Shown here: piece by piece, positions 57,136 to 64,000 of the stretch
How the letters are laid out: each line of letters starts with the position of its first letter
Position numbering within the stretch: position 1 is the first letter of the stretch
Assembly (NCBI RefSeq): GCF_020524005.1
Contig: NZ_JAIVKK010000007.1
Location: forward strand, 124,001-188,000
Reading direction: 5' to 3'
DNA: 64,000 nucleotides
DNA from: Microbulbifer aggregans
Lineage (GTDB): Bacteria; Pseudomonadota; Gammaproteobacteria; Pseudomonadales; Cellvibrionaceae
Notes under the pieces: model-generated
The model's database searches: none
The model's input: the letters and a program-made list of their open reading frames with translations, nothing else
What the model was told of the DNA's origin: nothing
Program-made: the position numbers and the translations under genes

Positions 57136-58179
57136 TTAAACGGTCTGAGTTACTTTCTTCAGGCCCGCCGGCTCATCCGGGTTGATACCACGGCTAACGG
57201 CCACATGCGCCACATCCAGGTAAAAGCGCTGCAGCAGCGCCAGTGGCGCTACGCGCGGGTGCACACCTTTGCTCGGCACGTGCAGGTTGATCAGGGTACC
57301 GCCGCGACGAATGATATCGGCGATCTGTTCACTGTGAGCAGCGAAAGACTCATCTTCAATCGGCACGTTCACTACGGTGAGCTTCTGCTCAACCAGAGTT
57401 ACGGGGCCGTGCAGGAATTCAGCACTGGAAAAAGACTCCGCGTGAATATTGCAGACTTCTTTGAGCTTCAGGGCCAGCTCACGGGTAATGCCATAACCTG
57501 GACCCCGCCCCAGAACCACCAGATTTTTCACTGCCGCCAGATCTTCAGGGCGCAGCTGTACGTCGGAATTTATGGACTCACTCAGAGTTTCGGGCAGCGC
57601 TTCAACAGCGGCTTTGAGCTCGTCGTTTTCAGTCCAGTTGGACACCAGTTGCAGAACTGCCGCCAGAGTAGCCAGGTAGCTTTTGGTCGCCGCCACTGCC
57701 AGCTCCGGGCCAGCCTTCAGAGGCACCATCAGGTCGACGATATCACCGATCGGGGCGGACTCATCGTTCACCAGCGCGACCGTATAGGCACCGGCATCTT
57801 TCGCCATCTGAGCCTGAGCCAGAATGTCCGGGCTGCGGCCCGACTGGGAAATCACGATGACCAGAGCGTCTTCCAGCTTTAATTTTTTGCCGTAAACACT
57901 GGAAACGGACGGCGCGGCCGCAAAAGTCGGTGTGCCGGTCTCGATTTCAATCAGATACTTGGCGAAAACACCTGCGTGGTCGGAAGAGCCACGCCCCACG
58001 ATCATTACAAAACGCGGCGGCTTGTTGCGCAGGCGCTCACCAAGTTCAGCCATAATGCCGGCATTGCTTTCGAGTTGCTCGGCAATGCGTTGCGGGGCCT
58101 CACGGGCCTCGGTCTCCATCACAGTCATAGCCATAGAAGCATCCACCTTGCTCGCCTCAGCGGGAGTCACTGCGCTCAT
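57136..58179 (-). CDS. nagB-II: Glucosamine-6-phosphate deaminase, SIS type (NagB-II)
   Basis: A 347-residue double-SIS-domain protein resembling the isomerase half of GlmS. It contains MIVGRGSSDHAGVFAKYLIE, VIVISQSGRSPDIL, VAATKSYLATLAA and the second-domain LVVLGRGPGYGITRELALKLKEV with SAEFLHGPVTLV. It lacks the GlmS glutaminase domain and so matches NagB-II, which makes fructose-6-phosphate and ammonia from GlcN-6-phosphate. It lies between nagK and nagA, which supports the deaminase role. ATG 58179 is taken as start, although internal methionines at 16 and 21 are possible because no strong ribosome binding site is seen. Confidence 0.93.
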   Translation of the reverse strand: MSAVTPAEASKVDASMAMTVMETEAREAPQRIAEQLESNAGIMAELGERLRNKPPRFVMIVGRGSSDHAGVFAKYLIEIETGTPTFAAAPSVSSVYGKKLKLEDALVIVISQSGRSPDILAQAQMAKDAGAYTVALVNDESAPIGDIVDLMVPLKAGPELAVAATKSYLATLAAVLQLVSNWTENDELKAAVEALPETLSESINSDVQLRPEDLAAVKNLVVLGRGPGYGITRELALKLKEVCNIHAESFSSAEFLHGPVTLVEQKLTVVNVPIEDESFAAHSEQIADIIRRGGTLINLHVPSKGVHPRVAPLALLQRFYLDVAHVAVSRGINPDEPAGLKKVTQTV

Positions 58180-58223
58180 AAAATCTGTCCGTATCTTCTG
58201 TGTGTTGTATCGGTAGTTCGCGC

Positions 58224-59174
58224 TTATCCAAAGAGCGCTTTTGCATCGGCATCTTCGGTTTTGCCTGACTCGCTATTAGCGAGCGCCGCCAGGGAGTGCT
58301 GGGCAAAGTAAACGCAGCCCAGCTCCGGCGGATCCAGCGGATCTGAAACCCGCTCGGCCACGTGCGGCTTGAGCCAGGGCTTCAGGCGCGGCGCCAGGCC
58401 GCCGATCATGGCCAGACGCGGAGGCTTGCTCTCCATCAACTTATCAGCAAGATCACTGATATATGCAGCGCCATCGCGCATGATCGCCACCGCAACTGGA
58501 TCATTGGCTTCTGCACATTCAACTACAGGCACCGCGAGCTTGGCGTATTGACTGGACGGTTTTCCAGCCATCATCTCGATTACGTCGTAGGGATCTTCGG
58601 TATCCAGCGCAGCCTGAAGCTCTTGCTTCAACTGAGAGTCCTGAGCCAGCCCTTCCATAGCCATCAGCAGATATTTGACGGCCTCCATCCCCAGCCAGGC
58701 GCCGCTGCCCTTATCCCCATGCGGGAAGCCATGACCACCTACAATCACACTGCGGCCATCCACCCAGGCGTATCCGACTGAACCGGTACCCGCAATAATG
58801 ACTGCACCATCACCACCGCGATGAGCGCCGAGGCATGCAGAATGCTGATCCGTAGTCAGGAACATTTGTTTGAAAGGATGCGCCCAGGCGTTCATTTCAT
58901 TATAGAGACGGGGCATGTTAACGCCCGCAAGACCTACACCTGCCACCAACTCCCCGACCGTTTCCGCCGGCAAACCCGCATCGGCTACGGCCAGTGCTGC
59001 TGAGCGCACGATCGAATCAATAGTCTGGGCATAACCATGAAGGGGATTCGCAGGCCCGGAGACCCCGGTTCCCAGCAGGCGGTTGCTCGCGTCATATATA
59101 GAGGCACGGCACTTACTGCCACCCCCATCGACACCAACGTAAAGAATGTCCCTGCTATCTCTCAAAGCAACCAT
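58224..59174 (-). CDS. nagK: N-acetylglucosamine kinase (BadF/BadG/BcrA/BcrD ATPase family)
   Basis: Phosphorylates GlcNAc taken up by NagP. The 316-residue protein has the ASKHA phosphate-1 loop VGVDGGGSKCR (13-23), VIIAGTGSVGYAWVDG as a second nucleotide loop and GGHGFPHGDKGSGAWLGMEAV, typical of GlcNAc kinases of the BadF type rather than the ROK NagK of E. coli. It is the first gene of nagK-nagB-nagA-nagP, with a promoter overlapped by a LacI/NagR-type operator upstream. Confidence 0.94.
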   Translation of the reverse strand: MVALRDSRDILYVGVDGGGSKCRASIYDASNRLLGTGVSGPANPLHGYAQTIDSIVRSAALAVADAGLPAETVGELVAGVGLAGVNMPRLYNEMNAWAHPFKQMFLTTDQHSACLGAHRGGDGAVIIAGTGSVGYAWVDGRSVIVGGHGFPHGDKGSGAWLGMEAVKYLLMAMEGLAQDSQLKQELQAALDTEDPYDVIEMMAGKPSSQYAKLAVPVVECAEANDPVAVAIMRDGAAYISDLADKLMESKPPRLAMIGGLAPRLKPWLKPHVAERVSDPLDPPELGCVYFAQHSLAALANSESGKTEDADAKALFG

Positions 59175-59289
59175 TTGTACCGGCCCCTAAGATTTTCTAT
59201 TGTTATTTATCGCTACCGAACCCCGTCAGCAAACCTGCTCCCCAGGACGCTCAGTAGACGCGCAGTGATACTGCGCCAATATGTGAGAA

Positions 59290-59319
59290 ATACTACAGGA
59301 CAAATGACAGCGTTGTCAT
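59290..59319 (-). promoter_or_regulatory. Promoter of the nagKBAP operon
   Basis: On the minus strand ATGACA (59319-59314), an 18-base spacer and TAGTAT (59295-59290). The -35 and the first half of the spacer coincide with the operator, so repressor binding would block polymerase. Confidence 0.6.
59305..59318. promoter_or_regulatory. LacI/NagR-type operator upstream of nagK
   Basis: TGACAGCGTTGTCA, flanked by AA and TG. It is 131 bases upstream of the nagK ATG and overlaps the proposed -35. Confidence 0.88.
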
Positions 59320-59593
59320 GCCCTTTTTTAAAAAAAAATCTCACATTCCGTTGTTATTTGCGCCTTCAAAGCACTTCCCTTTCTGTTAAGCAGACTAACA
59401 CCAACCTCCAGCCACGCTAAATACTCTTGCGCCCACCGGATCAGACGCGGTCGCATCACGACCAGTTCAACCTCTTTGCAACAAGTTCGTCACAGTTTTC
59501 TGCGATAAAGCGCGCGCCTGCCCGCGTAACCTGCCAGAGCGCAACGTTACCGCATCGGCAGTTAAGATTTGGAGGCACAAGAAGGATCAAGTA

Positions 59594-60973
59594 ATGGCAG
59601 CCAACAGCACCCGATCGCAGCCCTATCACACCGCTCTCACCCTCATGGGCCTGTTGATATGCGTTTTCACGTCCACGCTCAGTGCTGCTGCACGCACAGA
59701 GCACGCACTTTCCGTCCCGGAAGCCGGTGCGGAGGTATTATTTCGGCTCTCTGGCTCCAACACCATTGGCGCCGAACTGGCACCGCAACTGGTAACCAGC
59801 TACCTGCAGAAAAAGGGAGCGACGGCCATCCAGCAGCGCAGCGCCCACGAACAACACTGGATTTCGGCGCAACTTGACGGCAAAACCGTTATCGTCCCGA
59901 TCGTCGCCAAGGGCTCCAGCACGGGTTTCAAAGCACTGGACGCCGGTACCGCAGACATCGCTATGGCATCGCGGAAAATCAAGGATTCGGAGCTTGCCAA
60001 ACTAAAACGCTTCGGCGATCTCGGTGGGGTCCAGGCCGAACATGTCATCGGGCTGGACGCACTCGTTGTCGCCGTACATAAGGACAACCCGGTTTCCCAG
60101 CTTTCGCTGGCCCAGATGGCCAAAGTCTATCGCGGCGAGATCCGAAACTGGCGAGAACTCGGGGGACTCGATTTACCCATCCGTCCACTGCACCGGGATG
60201 CCGAGTCCGGCACGCGCGCAACCTTTGATGAAGAAGTGTTCGGCAACAAGCGGCCCCGTCGCAGTCCAGCGCGTGAAGTATCGGGCAATGCAGAGACGCG
60301 CCAGCAGGTACTTCAGGACCCCGCAGCTATCGGTTACCTGCCTTTTGCCGACGCCGAGGGCGTACATAAGGTGGCCATCAAAGCCGGAGACCTGGCAGCT
60401 GTCATTCCAGACCGGGGAATCGTGGCAACTGAGGACTTTCCCCTGACGCGACGCCTCTATCTATACAAAAACCCCAGCCGCTACCACCCGGAAGTCGATG
60501 CCTTTATTCACTTCGTTGAATCACACAGCGGCCAGAGCGATGTTGAAAAGATCGGCTTTATCAACCTGACACCCAAGACACTGCAGCTGACTCCTTACAG
60601 CAATGCGCCCGATGAGTACCGTCAACTGATGGCACGGGCTTCGCGCCTGAGCATCTCCTTCCGGTTTGCTGACGGCAGCACAGAACTGGACAACCGCGCA
60701 CTGCGGGATCTGCATCGCCTGCAGGATTTTATGAAGGAGCAGGAAGGCCGGGATCTGTCACTCACTCTGGTGGGATTTTCTGACCAGAAATCCAACAGCA
60801 ATATCGCGGGACTGATTTCCCGCTTCCGCGCACTGAAAGTACAGGGAGCACTGTTGCGTTACCATGAGCTGGGTGACAGCAAGGTGCTCGCACTAGGCGC
60901 CTTCGCGCCACTGACCGCAGATCGAGAACAAGGCCCGATAAAAAATAGCCGCGTGGAAGTCTGGATCAATTAA
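59594..60973 (+). CDS. Phosphate-type substrate-binding protein fused to an OmpA domain
   Basis: A 459-residue exported protein: signal peptide (about 1-37), a PstS-like periplasmic binding domain to about residue 315, and a C-terminal OmpA peptidoglycan-binding domain (from about 350). The binding domain shows GSNTIGAELAPQLVTSYL, SSTGFKALDAGTADIAMASR and HRDAESGTRATFDEEVFG. The OmpA domain shows FADGSTELDNRALRDL and ends NSRVEVWI. Such fusions occur in marine gammaproteobacteria. A cell-wall-anchored solute binder is the structural reading, but there are no pst transporter genes nearby and the ligand is unknown. AAGGA lies eight bases before the ATG. Confidence 0.88.
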   Translation: MAANSTRSQPYHTALTLMGLLICVFTSTLSAAARTEHALSVPEAGAEVLFRLSGSNTIGAELAPQLVTSYLQKKGATAIQQRSAHEQHWISAQLDGKTVIVPIVAKGSSTGFKALDAGTADIAMASRKIKDSELAKLKRFGDLGGVQAEHVIGLDALVVAVHKDNPVSQLSLAQMAKVYRGEIRNWRELGGLDLPIRPLHRDAESGTRATFDEEVFGNKRPRRSPAREVSGNAETRQQVLQDPAAIGYLPFADAEGVHKVAIKAGDLAAVIPDRGIVATEDFPLTRRLYLYKNPSRYHPEVDAFIHFVESHSGQSDVEKIGFINLTPKTLQLTPYSNAPDEYRQLMARASRLSISFRFADGSTELDNRALRDLHRLQDFMKEQEGRDLSLTLVGFSDQKSNSNIAGLISRFRALKVQGALLRYHELGDSKVLALGAFAPLTADREQGPIKNSRVEVWIN

Positions 60974-60992
60974 ACGCACATGCCGGTTGTTG

Positions 60993-61025
60993 TATCGCCA
61001 CGCCCTACGAAGAGGCGTGGCGATA
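60993..61025 (+). terminator. Hairpin after the OmpA-fusion gene
   Basis: A 12-bp perfect stem (TATCGCCACGCC at 60993-61004 with GGCGTGGCGATA at 61014-61025) with a nine-base loop. No T-run follows, so Rho-independent termination is uncertain. Confidence 0.5.
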
Positions 61026-61068
61026 GCTATATTGTTCGGTAACCACATACGCATCGGCAATCGCATCC

Positions 61069-61965
61069 ATGTATACCGCAAGCGGCACTTCTTTCAATCC
61101 TTCCGCGCAGCCACATAACAATTGGCTGAACTGGCGCCTGTGCATACTTTTCTTCCTTATTTTGCTTTTCAGCCTGACCTCCGGTTGCTCTAGTGTACGT
61201 CTGGTCTACGGCCACCTCGACTGGTGGATGGACAGGAAAATCAACAGCTACCTCGATCTTGAAGGCGCTCAAAAGGAACTCCTGCAACAGAGAGTTGACG
61301 ATTTCCATCGCTGGCATCGCCAGACTCAACTGCCGCGGTATGCAGACTTCTTCGAGCAACTCGCAACCGAGGTAGAGGACACCAGCCAGATCCCGGAACG
61401 ACTTAAGCGCATTGAAAAACAGGTGGATGAGTTCTGGGACAATTCAGTGACCATGTTGAGCGACCTGGTACTACCCCTGATCTATGACCTGAACGCGCAG
61501 CAGATTGATCAGCTCGAGGTAAACATCGAGGAAGAGCGCGAAAAGTCGCTCAAGAAGTGGGATAGAGCACAGCGGAAGCGGGAAAAAGAGTTCCGCAAGC
61601 AGACCGAGCGCTGGCTCGGGGACCTTACTGAAGAGCAGGAGGAGATGATCGATCGCCAGGTCGCCTCAAGCACATTCGACCCCAAGCTCCGCGATGCGCA
61701 GCGCCAGCTATGGGCAGCGACTTTTATCAGTACTCTACGTAAAAAACCCGCGGGCTATCAAAAGCAGCTAAGGGCGCTGGTTCTCGAACCGCAATCACTC
61801 TGGTCCGAGGACTACCAAAAAATGCACGATGAACTCCGCGCCCAGGCTACGGCGCTCGCGCAACAGATTGCAACCAGTGCCACCACGGTACAGCGCCAGC
61901 ACCTGAAAGCCACTTTGCAGGAATATGCGGCAGATTTTCGCGCCCTCGCCAATGAGGCTGAGTGA
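61069..61965 (+). CDS. DUF6279-type lipoprotein
   Basis: A 298-residue lipoprotein: a hydrophobic N-terminal stretch ends in the lipobox LTSGC (C40). The rest is nearly all charged helix (EEREKSLKKWDRAQRKREKEF, predicted coiled coil), starting RLVYGHLDWWMDRKINSYLDLEGAQ, the conserved opening of the DUF6279 family as I recall it. Function is unknown in the family. It is monocistronic between two unrelated genes. Confidence 0.8.
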   Translation: MYTASGTSFNPSAQPHNNWLNWRLCILFFLILLFSLTSGCSSVRLVYGHLDWWMDRKINSYLDLEGAQKELLQQRVDDFHRWHRQTQLPRYADFFEQLATEVEDTSQIPERLKRIEKQVDEFWDNSVTMLSDLVLPLIYDLNAQQIDQLEVNIEEEREKSLKKWDRAQRKREKEFRKQTERWLGDLTEEQEEMIDRQVASSTFDPKLRDAQRQLWAATFISTLRKKPAGYQKQLRALVLEPQSLWSEDYQKMHDELRAQATALAQQIATSATTVQRQHLKATLQEYAADFRALANEAE

Positions 61966-62187
61966 GCGTTGGCGAGCCTGTACGAAGGGCCCGGCCAAAC
62001 ACCTGCCCGGCAACCAACCCTGGCCGATCGTTACACTTGCAACATTTCCAGTGTCAAAAACCCCTATTTTTTCAGTCTATTTACGTAAAAAAGCTACACA
62101 AAAACATGACGCCGTCCGCCTGCTGCTGCTAAGCTCCCGGCTCGCAATTTTTCACCCGTTCACTTAACGCCTGTAAGAGGAAGATCC

Positions 62188-63462
62188 GTGCGTATCGAGA
62201 CAGCCCAACGCGAACAGCTGCAACAGTGGGAAAAGGAACTGGAGCAACAATACCAGCGCATTTGCCAGCACAACCTCAGCCTGGACATTACCCGCGGCAA
62301 ACCCTCCGCAGATCAGCTGAACCTCTCTGACAATCTGGACGGCATTCTGAACGGTGACTACCGAGCTCCCGACGGCACGGATACGCGTAACTATGGCGGC
62401 CTCGAAGGTATTGCCGCAGCCCGAGAACTGGGTGCCGACATTTTGCAGGTGCCATTTGAGGAAGTACTCGCCGGCGGCAACAGCTCACTCACGCTGATGT
62501 ATCACGCCGTACTCACCGGCTATCTCTTCGGCTATGCAGGCAATACGCCCTGGAAAGACATGGCCGCCCCCAAGTTCCTGTGCCCGGTACCCGGCTACGA
62601 CCGCCACTTCGCCATCTGCGAACAACTCGGCATCGCGCTGGAAACCGTCCCCATGACCGCCACCGGCCCGGACATGGATATCCTCGAACAGAAGATTCGG
62701 GAAGACGACCAGATCATCGGCCTGTGGTGCGTGCCCAAGTTCTCCAATCCTACTGGTGTAACCTACAGCGCCGACACCGTTGATCGCCTGGCTCAGCTCG
62801 GCAAGATTGCGAATCCGGGCTTCCGTATTTTCTGGGACAATGCCTACGCCATTCACGACCTCGACCACCAAGTGAAGCTGCCGAATATTCGCGAGGCCGC
62901 GCTGGGCAATGAAACCGCCGACTCCGTTCTCCAGTTTTCGTCTACCTCCAAGGTAACTCACGCTGGCGCCGGCGTGGCCTTTGTCAGCGCCAGCCCCGCG
63001 AACCTGGCTTCCCTGAAGCAGCAGATGTCTGCCATGACCATCGGCCCGGACAAGGTGAACCAGCTGCGCCATGTGCGCCTGTTCCCGGAGCTGAGCCAGC
63101 TGAAAGATCACATGCGCAAGCACGCAGAAATCCTGCGCCCGAAATTCGCGTGTGTTCTGGAGCATCTGGACAAGAACTTCGCTGACTCCGACCTGGGTGA
63201 ATGGGAGTCCCCGGAGGGTGGTTACTTCGTATCCTTTAATACCCGCCCGGGCTGTGCCTCGGAAGTCGTGCGCCTGTCTGCTGAAGCCGGGGTAAAACTG
63301 ACCCCCGCCGGTGCCACCTTCCCCTATGGCAAGGATCCGGAAGACGTGAACATCCGCATCGCTCCCAGTTTCCCACCGCTGGAAGAGCTGGATACTGCCA
63401 TGTCCGTGTTTGTACTGTGTGTGAAATTGGCCAGCGTGCGCAAGCAACTGCAATCGTTGTAA
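62188..63462 (+). CDS. Class I PLP aminotransferase, aspartate aminotransferase subgroup Ic
   Basis: A 424-residue fold-type I aminotransferase. It has LDITRGKPSADQLNLS near the start, NYGGLEGIAAARELGAD, the cofactor residues D217 and Y220 in FWDNAYAIHDL, and the PLP lysine K255 in SSTSKVTHAG. This wording matches the separate Asp-aminotransferase group (PF12897, subgroup Ic). Some members make aspartate or oxaloacetate; exact specificity is inferred. The start is GTG 62188, with AGAGGAAGA upstream. It is followed by a clear terminator. Confidence 0.88.
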   Translation: MRIETAQREQLQQWEKELEQQYQRICQHNLSLDITRGKPSADQLNLSDNLDGILNGDYRAPDGTDTRNYGGLEGIAAARELGADILQVPFEEVLAGGNSSLTLMYHAVLTGYLFGYAGNTPWKDMAAPKFLCPVPGYDRHFAICEQLGIALETVPMTATGPDMDILEQKIREDDQIIGLWCVPKFSNPTGVTYSADTVDRLAQLGKIANPGFRIFWDNAYAIHDLDHQVKLPNIREAALGNETADSVLQFSSTSKVTHAGAGVAFVSASPANLASLKQQMSAMTIGPDKVNQLRHVRLFPELSQLKDHMRKHAEILRPKFACVLEHLDKNFADSDLGEWESPEGGYFVSFNTRPGCASEVVRLSAEAGVKLTPAGATFPYGKDPEDVNIRIAPSFPPLEELDTAMSVFVLCVKLASVRKQLQSL

Positions 63463-63518
63463 TACAACGCTTAAAGTTATCGCTCGAGATATTTTTATCC
63501 ACAGCGCCAATTAGAAAG

Positions 63519-63546
63519 ACCGGGGCCGAAAGGTTCCGGTTTTTTT
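63519..63546 (+). terminator. Intrinsic terminator after the aminotransferase gene
   Basis: ACCGGGGCC pairs with GGTTCCGGT (two G-T wobbles) over a GAAA tetraloop, followed by a run of seven T. Confidence 0.92.
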
Positions 63547-63660
63547 GTGTTACTGACAGCGCTTGCTCGTCCCAAATGAAAAAGTAGCCGGACCAACCAT
63601 CGAGGTTCTGGCAGCCTAGCTTAGCAATAGTGCCGTTCACTTAACTCAGGTTGATGCGAA

Positions 63661-63775
63661 GGTACCGATACCGGGTACAACTTTGTGAGACCGTCTGCGG
63701 CCAGGACGGCCGCAGCCGAGCCCCCATGGATGGGTTTACGGCGTGTCTCACAAAGTTGTACCCGGTAGCGGTACC
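63661..63775. repeat. Inverted-repeat element with 31-bp arms
   Basis: Bases 63661-63691 are the reverse complement of 63745-63775 with a single mismatch; the arms begin GGTACCG and include CGGGTACAACTTTGTGAGAC. The 53-base centre has its own hairpin (CTGCGGCC with GGCCGCAG) and a CCCCCATGGATGGG palindrome. It is non-coding, lies between convergent genes and looks like a dispersed repeat or a small non-autonomous element. No flanking target duplication is evident. Confidence 0.75.
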
Positions 63776-63820
63776 GCCTCGATGTTATTGCGCGAAAAGC
63801 TTTACGAAGCGAGCCATCAT

Positions 63821-64000
63821 TTATAAAGCGGCTTTCAGCTCCAAAGTTACCAGGTCGATCACTTTTCTATTCAGCGGCACCCAGCGGTGCAAACTCACTG
63901 GCACTTGATAGGCCTGCCCCAGCGGAAGGCGGGAGCTGGTGTGGGGCAAGATGGTGAAATCGTAGGGGGTCCAAATCGAGGTGGGCGAAGTACTTTCCAG
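63821..64000 (-). CDS. C-terminal end of an unidentified protein, possibly alpha/beta hydrolase
   Basis: The last 59 codons of a gene that begins beyond the right edge; stop TAA at 63821-63823. The residues read LESTSPTSIWTPYDFTILPH at the window edge, then SSRLPLGQAYQVPVSLHRWV and a final helix ending LKAAL. The pattern (TPYD, then SSRLP, then a Val-rich strand ending in HRW) reminds me of the C-terminal part of lipase/esterase-like alpha/beta hydrolases, with a catalytic Asp and His. This is a weak resemblance, and the identity needs the upstream sequence. Confidence 0.45.
   Translation of the reverse strand: MESTSPTSIWTPYDFTILPHTSSRLPLGQAYQVPVSLHRWVPLNRKVIDLVTLELKAAL

Larger units (their letters stand above)
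59175..59593. other. Divergent intergenic region nagK / substrate-binding-OmpA gene
   Basis: 419 bases without a supported gene. The left half contains the nagK promoter and operator; the tract CCTTTTTTAAAAAAAAATC at 59321-59339 lies just upstream of that promoter on the minus strand and could be an UP element. The right half must contain the promoter of the plus-strand gene, which I could not define. Confidence 0.6.
63463..63820. other. Intergenic region with terminator and large inverted repeat
   Basis: 358 bases between the aminotransferase gene and the minus-strand gene at the right edge. It contains a terminator and a 115-base inverted-repeat element, both listed separately. An open frame at 63651-63908 simply crosses the repeat and is not supported. 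Confidence 0.7.

Noticed and set aside
62485..63510. 341-codon open frame on the minus strand opposite the aminotransferase gene
   Set aside because: Shadow; the sense-strand aminotransferase has its PLP lysine and full-length homology.
63651..63908. 85-codon plus-strand frame at the right end
   Set aside because: It merely crosses the inverted repeat and the antisense of the truncated edge gene.

Overview
The window is a GC-rich chromosomal segment of a marine, chitin-utilising gammaproteobacterium. Gene content and order point to the Cellvibrionales, and Microbulbifer or a close relative is my best guess. The reasons are: the yhdP-rng-maf-mreDCB and prmC-prfA-hemA / TPR-lolB-ispE-tRNA-Gln-prs-rplY-pth-ychF blocks, which keep the Pseudomonas-like order; a TonB-Xanth-Caul type receptor next to SapC and tryptophan-halogenase-like genes; and a GlcNAc catabolic operon built on NagK/NagA/NagB-II/NagP under a LacI-family regulator. 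I saw no insertion sequence, prophage, CRISPR array or rRNA gene. The window cuts a gene at each end.

Layout. 1-8440 (minus strand): yhdP (3' end missing), rng, maf, mreD, mreC, mreB, an envelope and cell-shape block. 8953-12204 (plus): gatC-gatA-gatB. 12444-15542 (plus): acyl-CoA ligase, a PA4642-like small protein and a CysZ-like membrane protein, closed by a bidirectional terminator. 15660-22025: RhlB-like helicase, DoxX, MATE exporter, periplasmic aspartoacylase-like protein, CDF metal exporter. 22122-25367 (minus): hemA-prfA-prmC. 25670-34103 (plus): TPR lipoprotein, lolB, ispE, tRNA-Gln, prs, rplY, pth, ychF, EamA transporter. 34209-34399: tRNA-Met and a second identical tRNA-Gln behind a near-consensus promoter.

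34638-43297 (minus) is an accessory locus. It encodes a TonB-dependent receptor, two flavin-dependent halogenase homologues, SapC, a TauE/SafE permease and a polysaccharide pyruvyl transferase-like protein. 43760-52994 (minus) is an Entner-Doudoroff block: pgi, edd, zwf, pgl, eda, gap and pyk. 53337-54386 (plus) is a LacI-family regulator. 54547-59174 (minus) is nagK-nagB-nagA-nagP. 59594-63462 (plus) holds a substrate-binding/OmpA fusion, a DUF6279-type lipoprotein and a class Ic aminotransferase. The window ends in a long inverted repeat and the C-terminus of a minus-strand gene.

The main result is a regulon readable from the DNA. Four copies of a palindrome of the form TGAYARCGYTRTCA lie upstream of nagK (one), pgi (one) and the TonB receptor (two, 24 bp apart). 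They link the receptor to GlcNAc catabolism and, by position, suggest a link to the downstream halogenase/SapC genes. Together the genes could take GlcNAc from the outer membrane (TonB receptor) through the inner membrane (NagP), to GlcNAc-6-P, GlcN-6-P, fructose-6-P, glucose-6-P and KDPG, and on to pyruvate. The role of the halogenase homologues and SapC in this regulon is unknown and is the most interesting open point. Other notable items are a HexR-like palindrome inside pgi written in disfavoured codons, an apparent ATT start codon for mreC, a 32-codon ORF overlapping the lacI-type gene start, a REP-like inverted repeat containing the prmC stop codon, and a 31-bp-arm inverted repeat near the right end.
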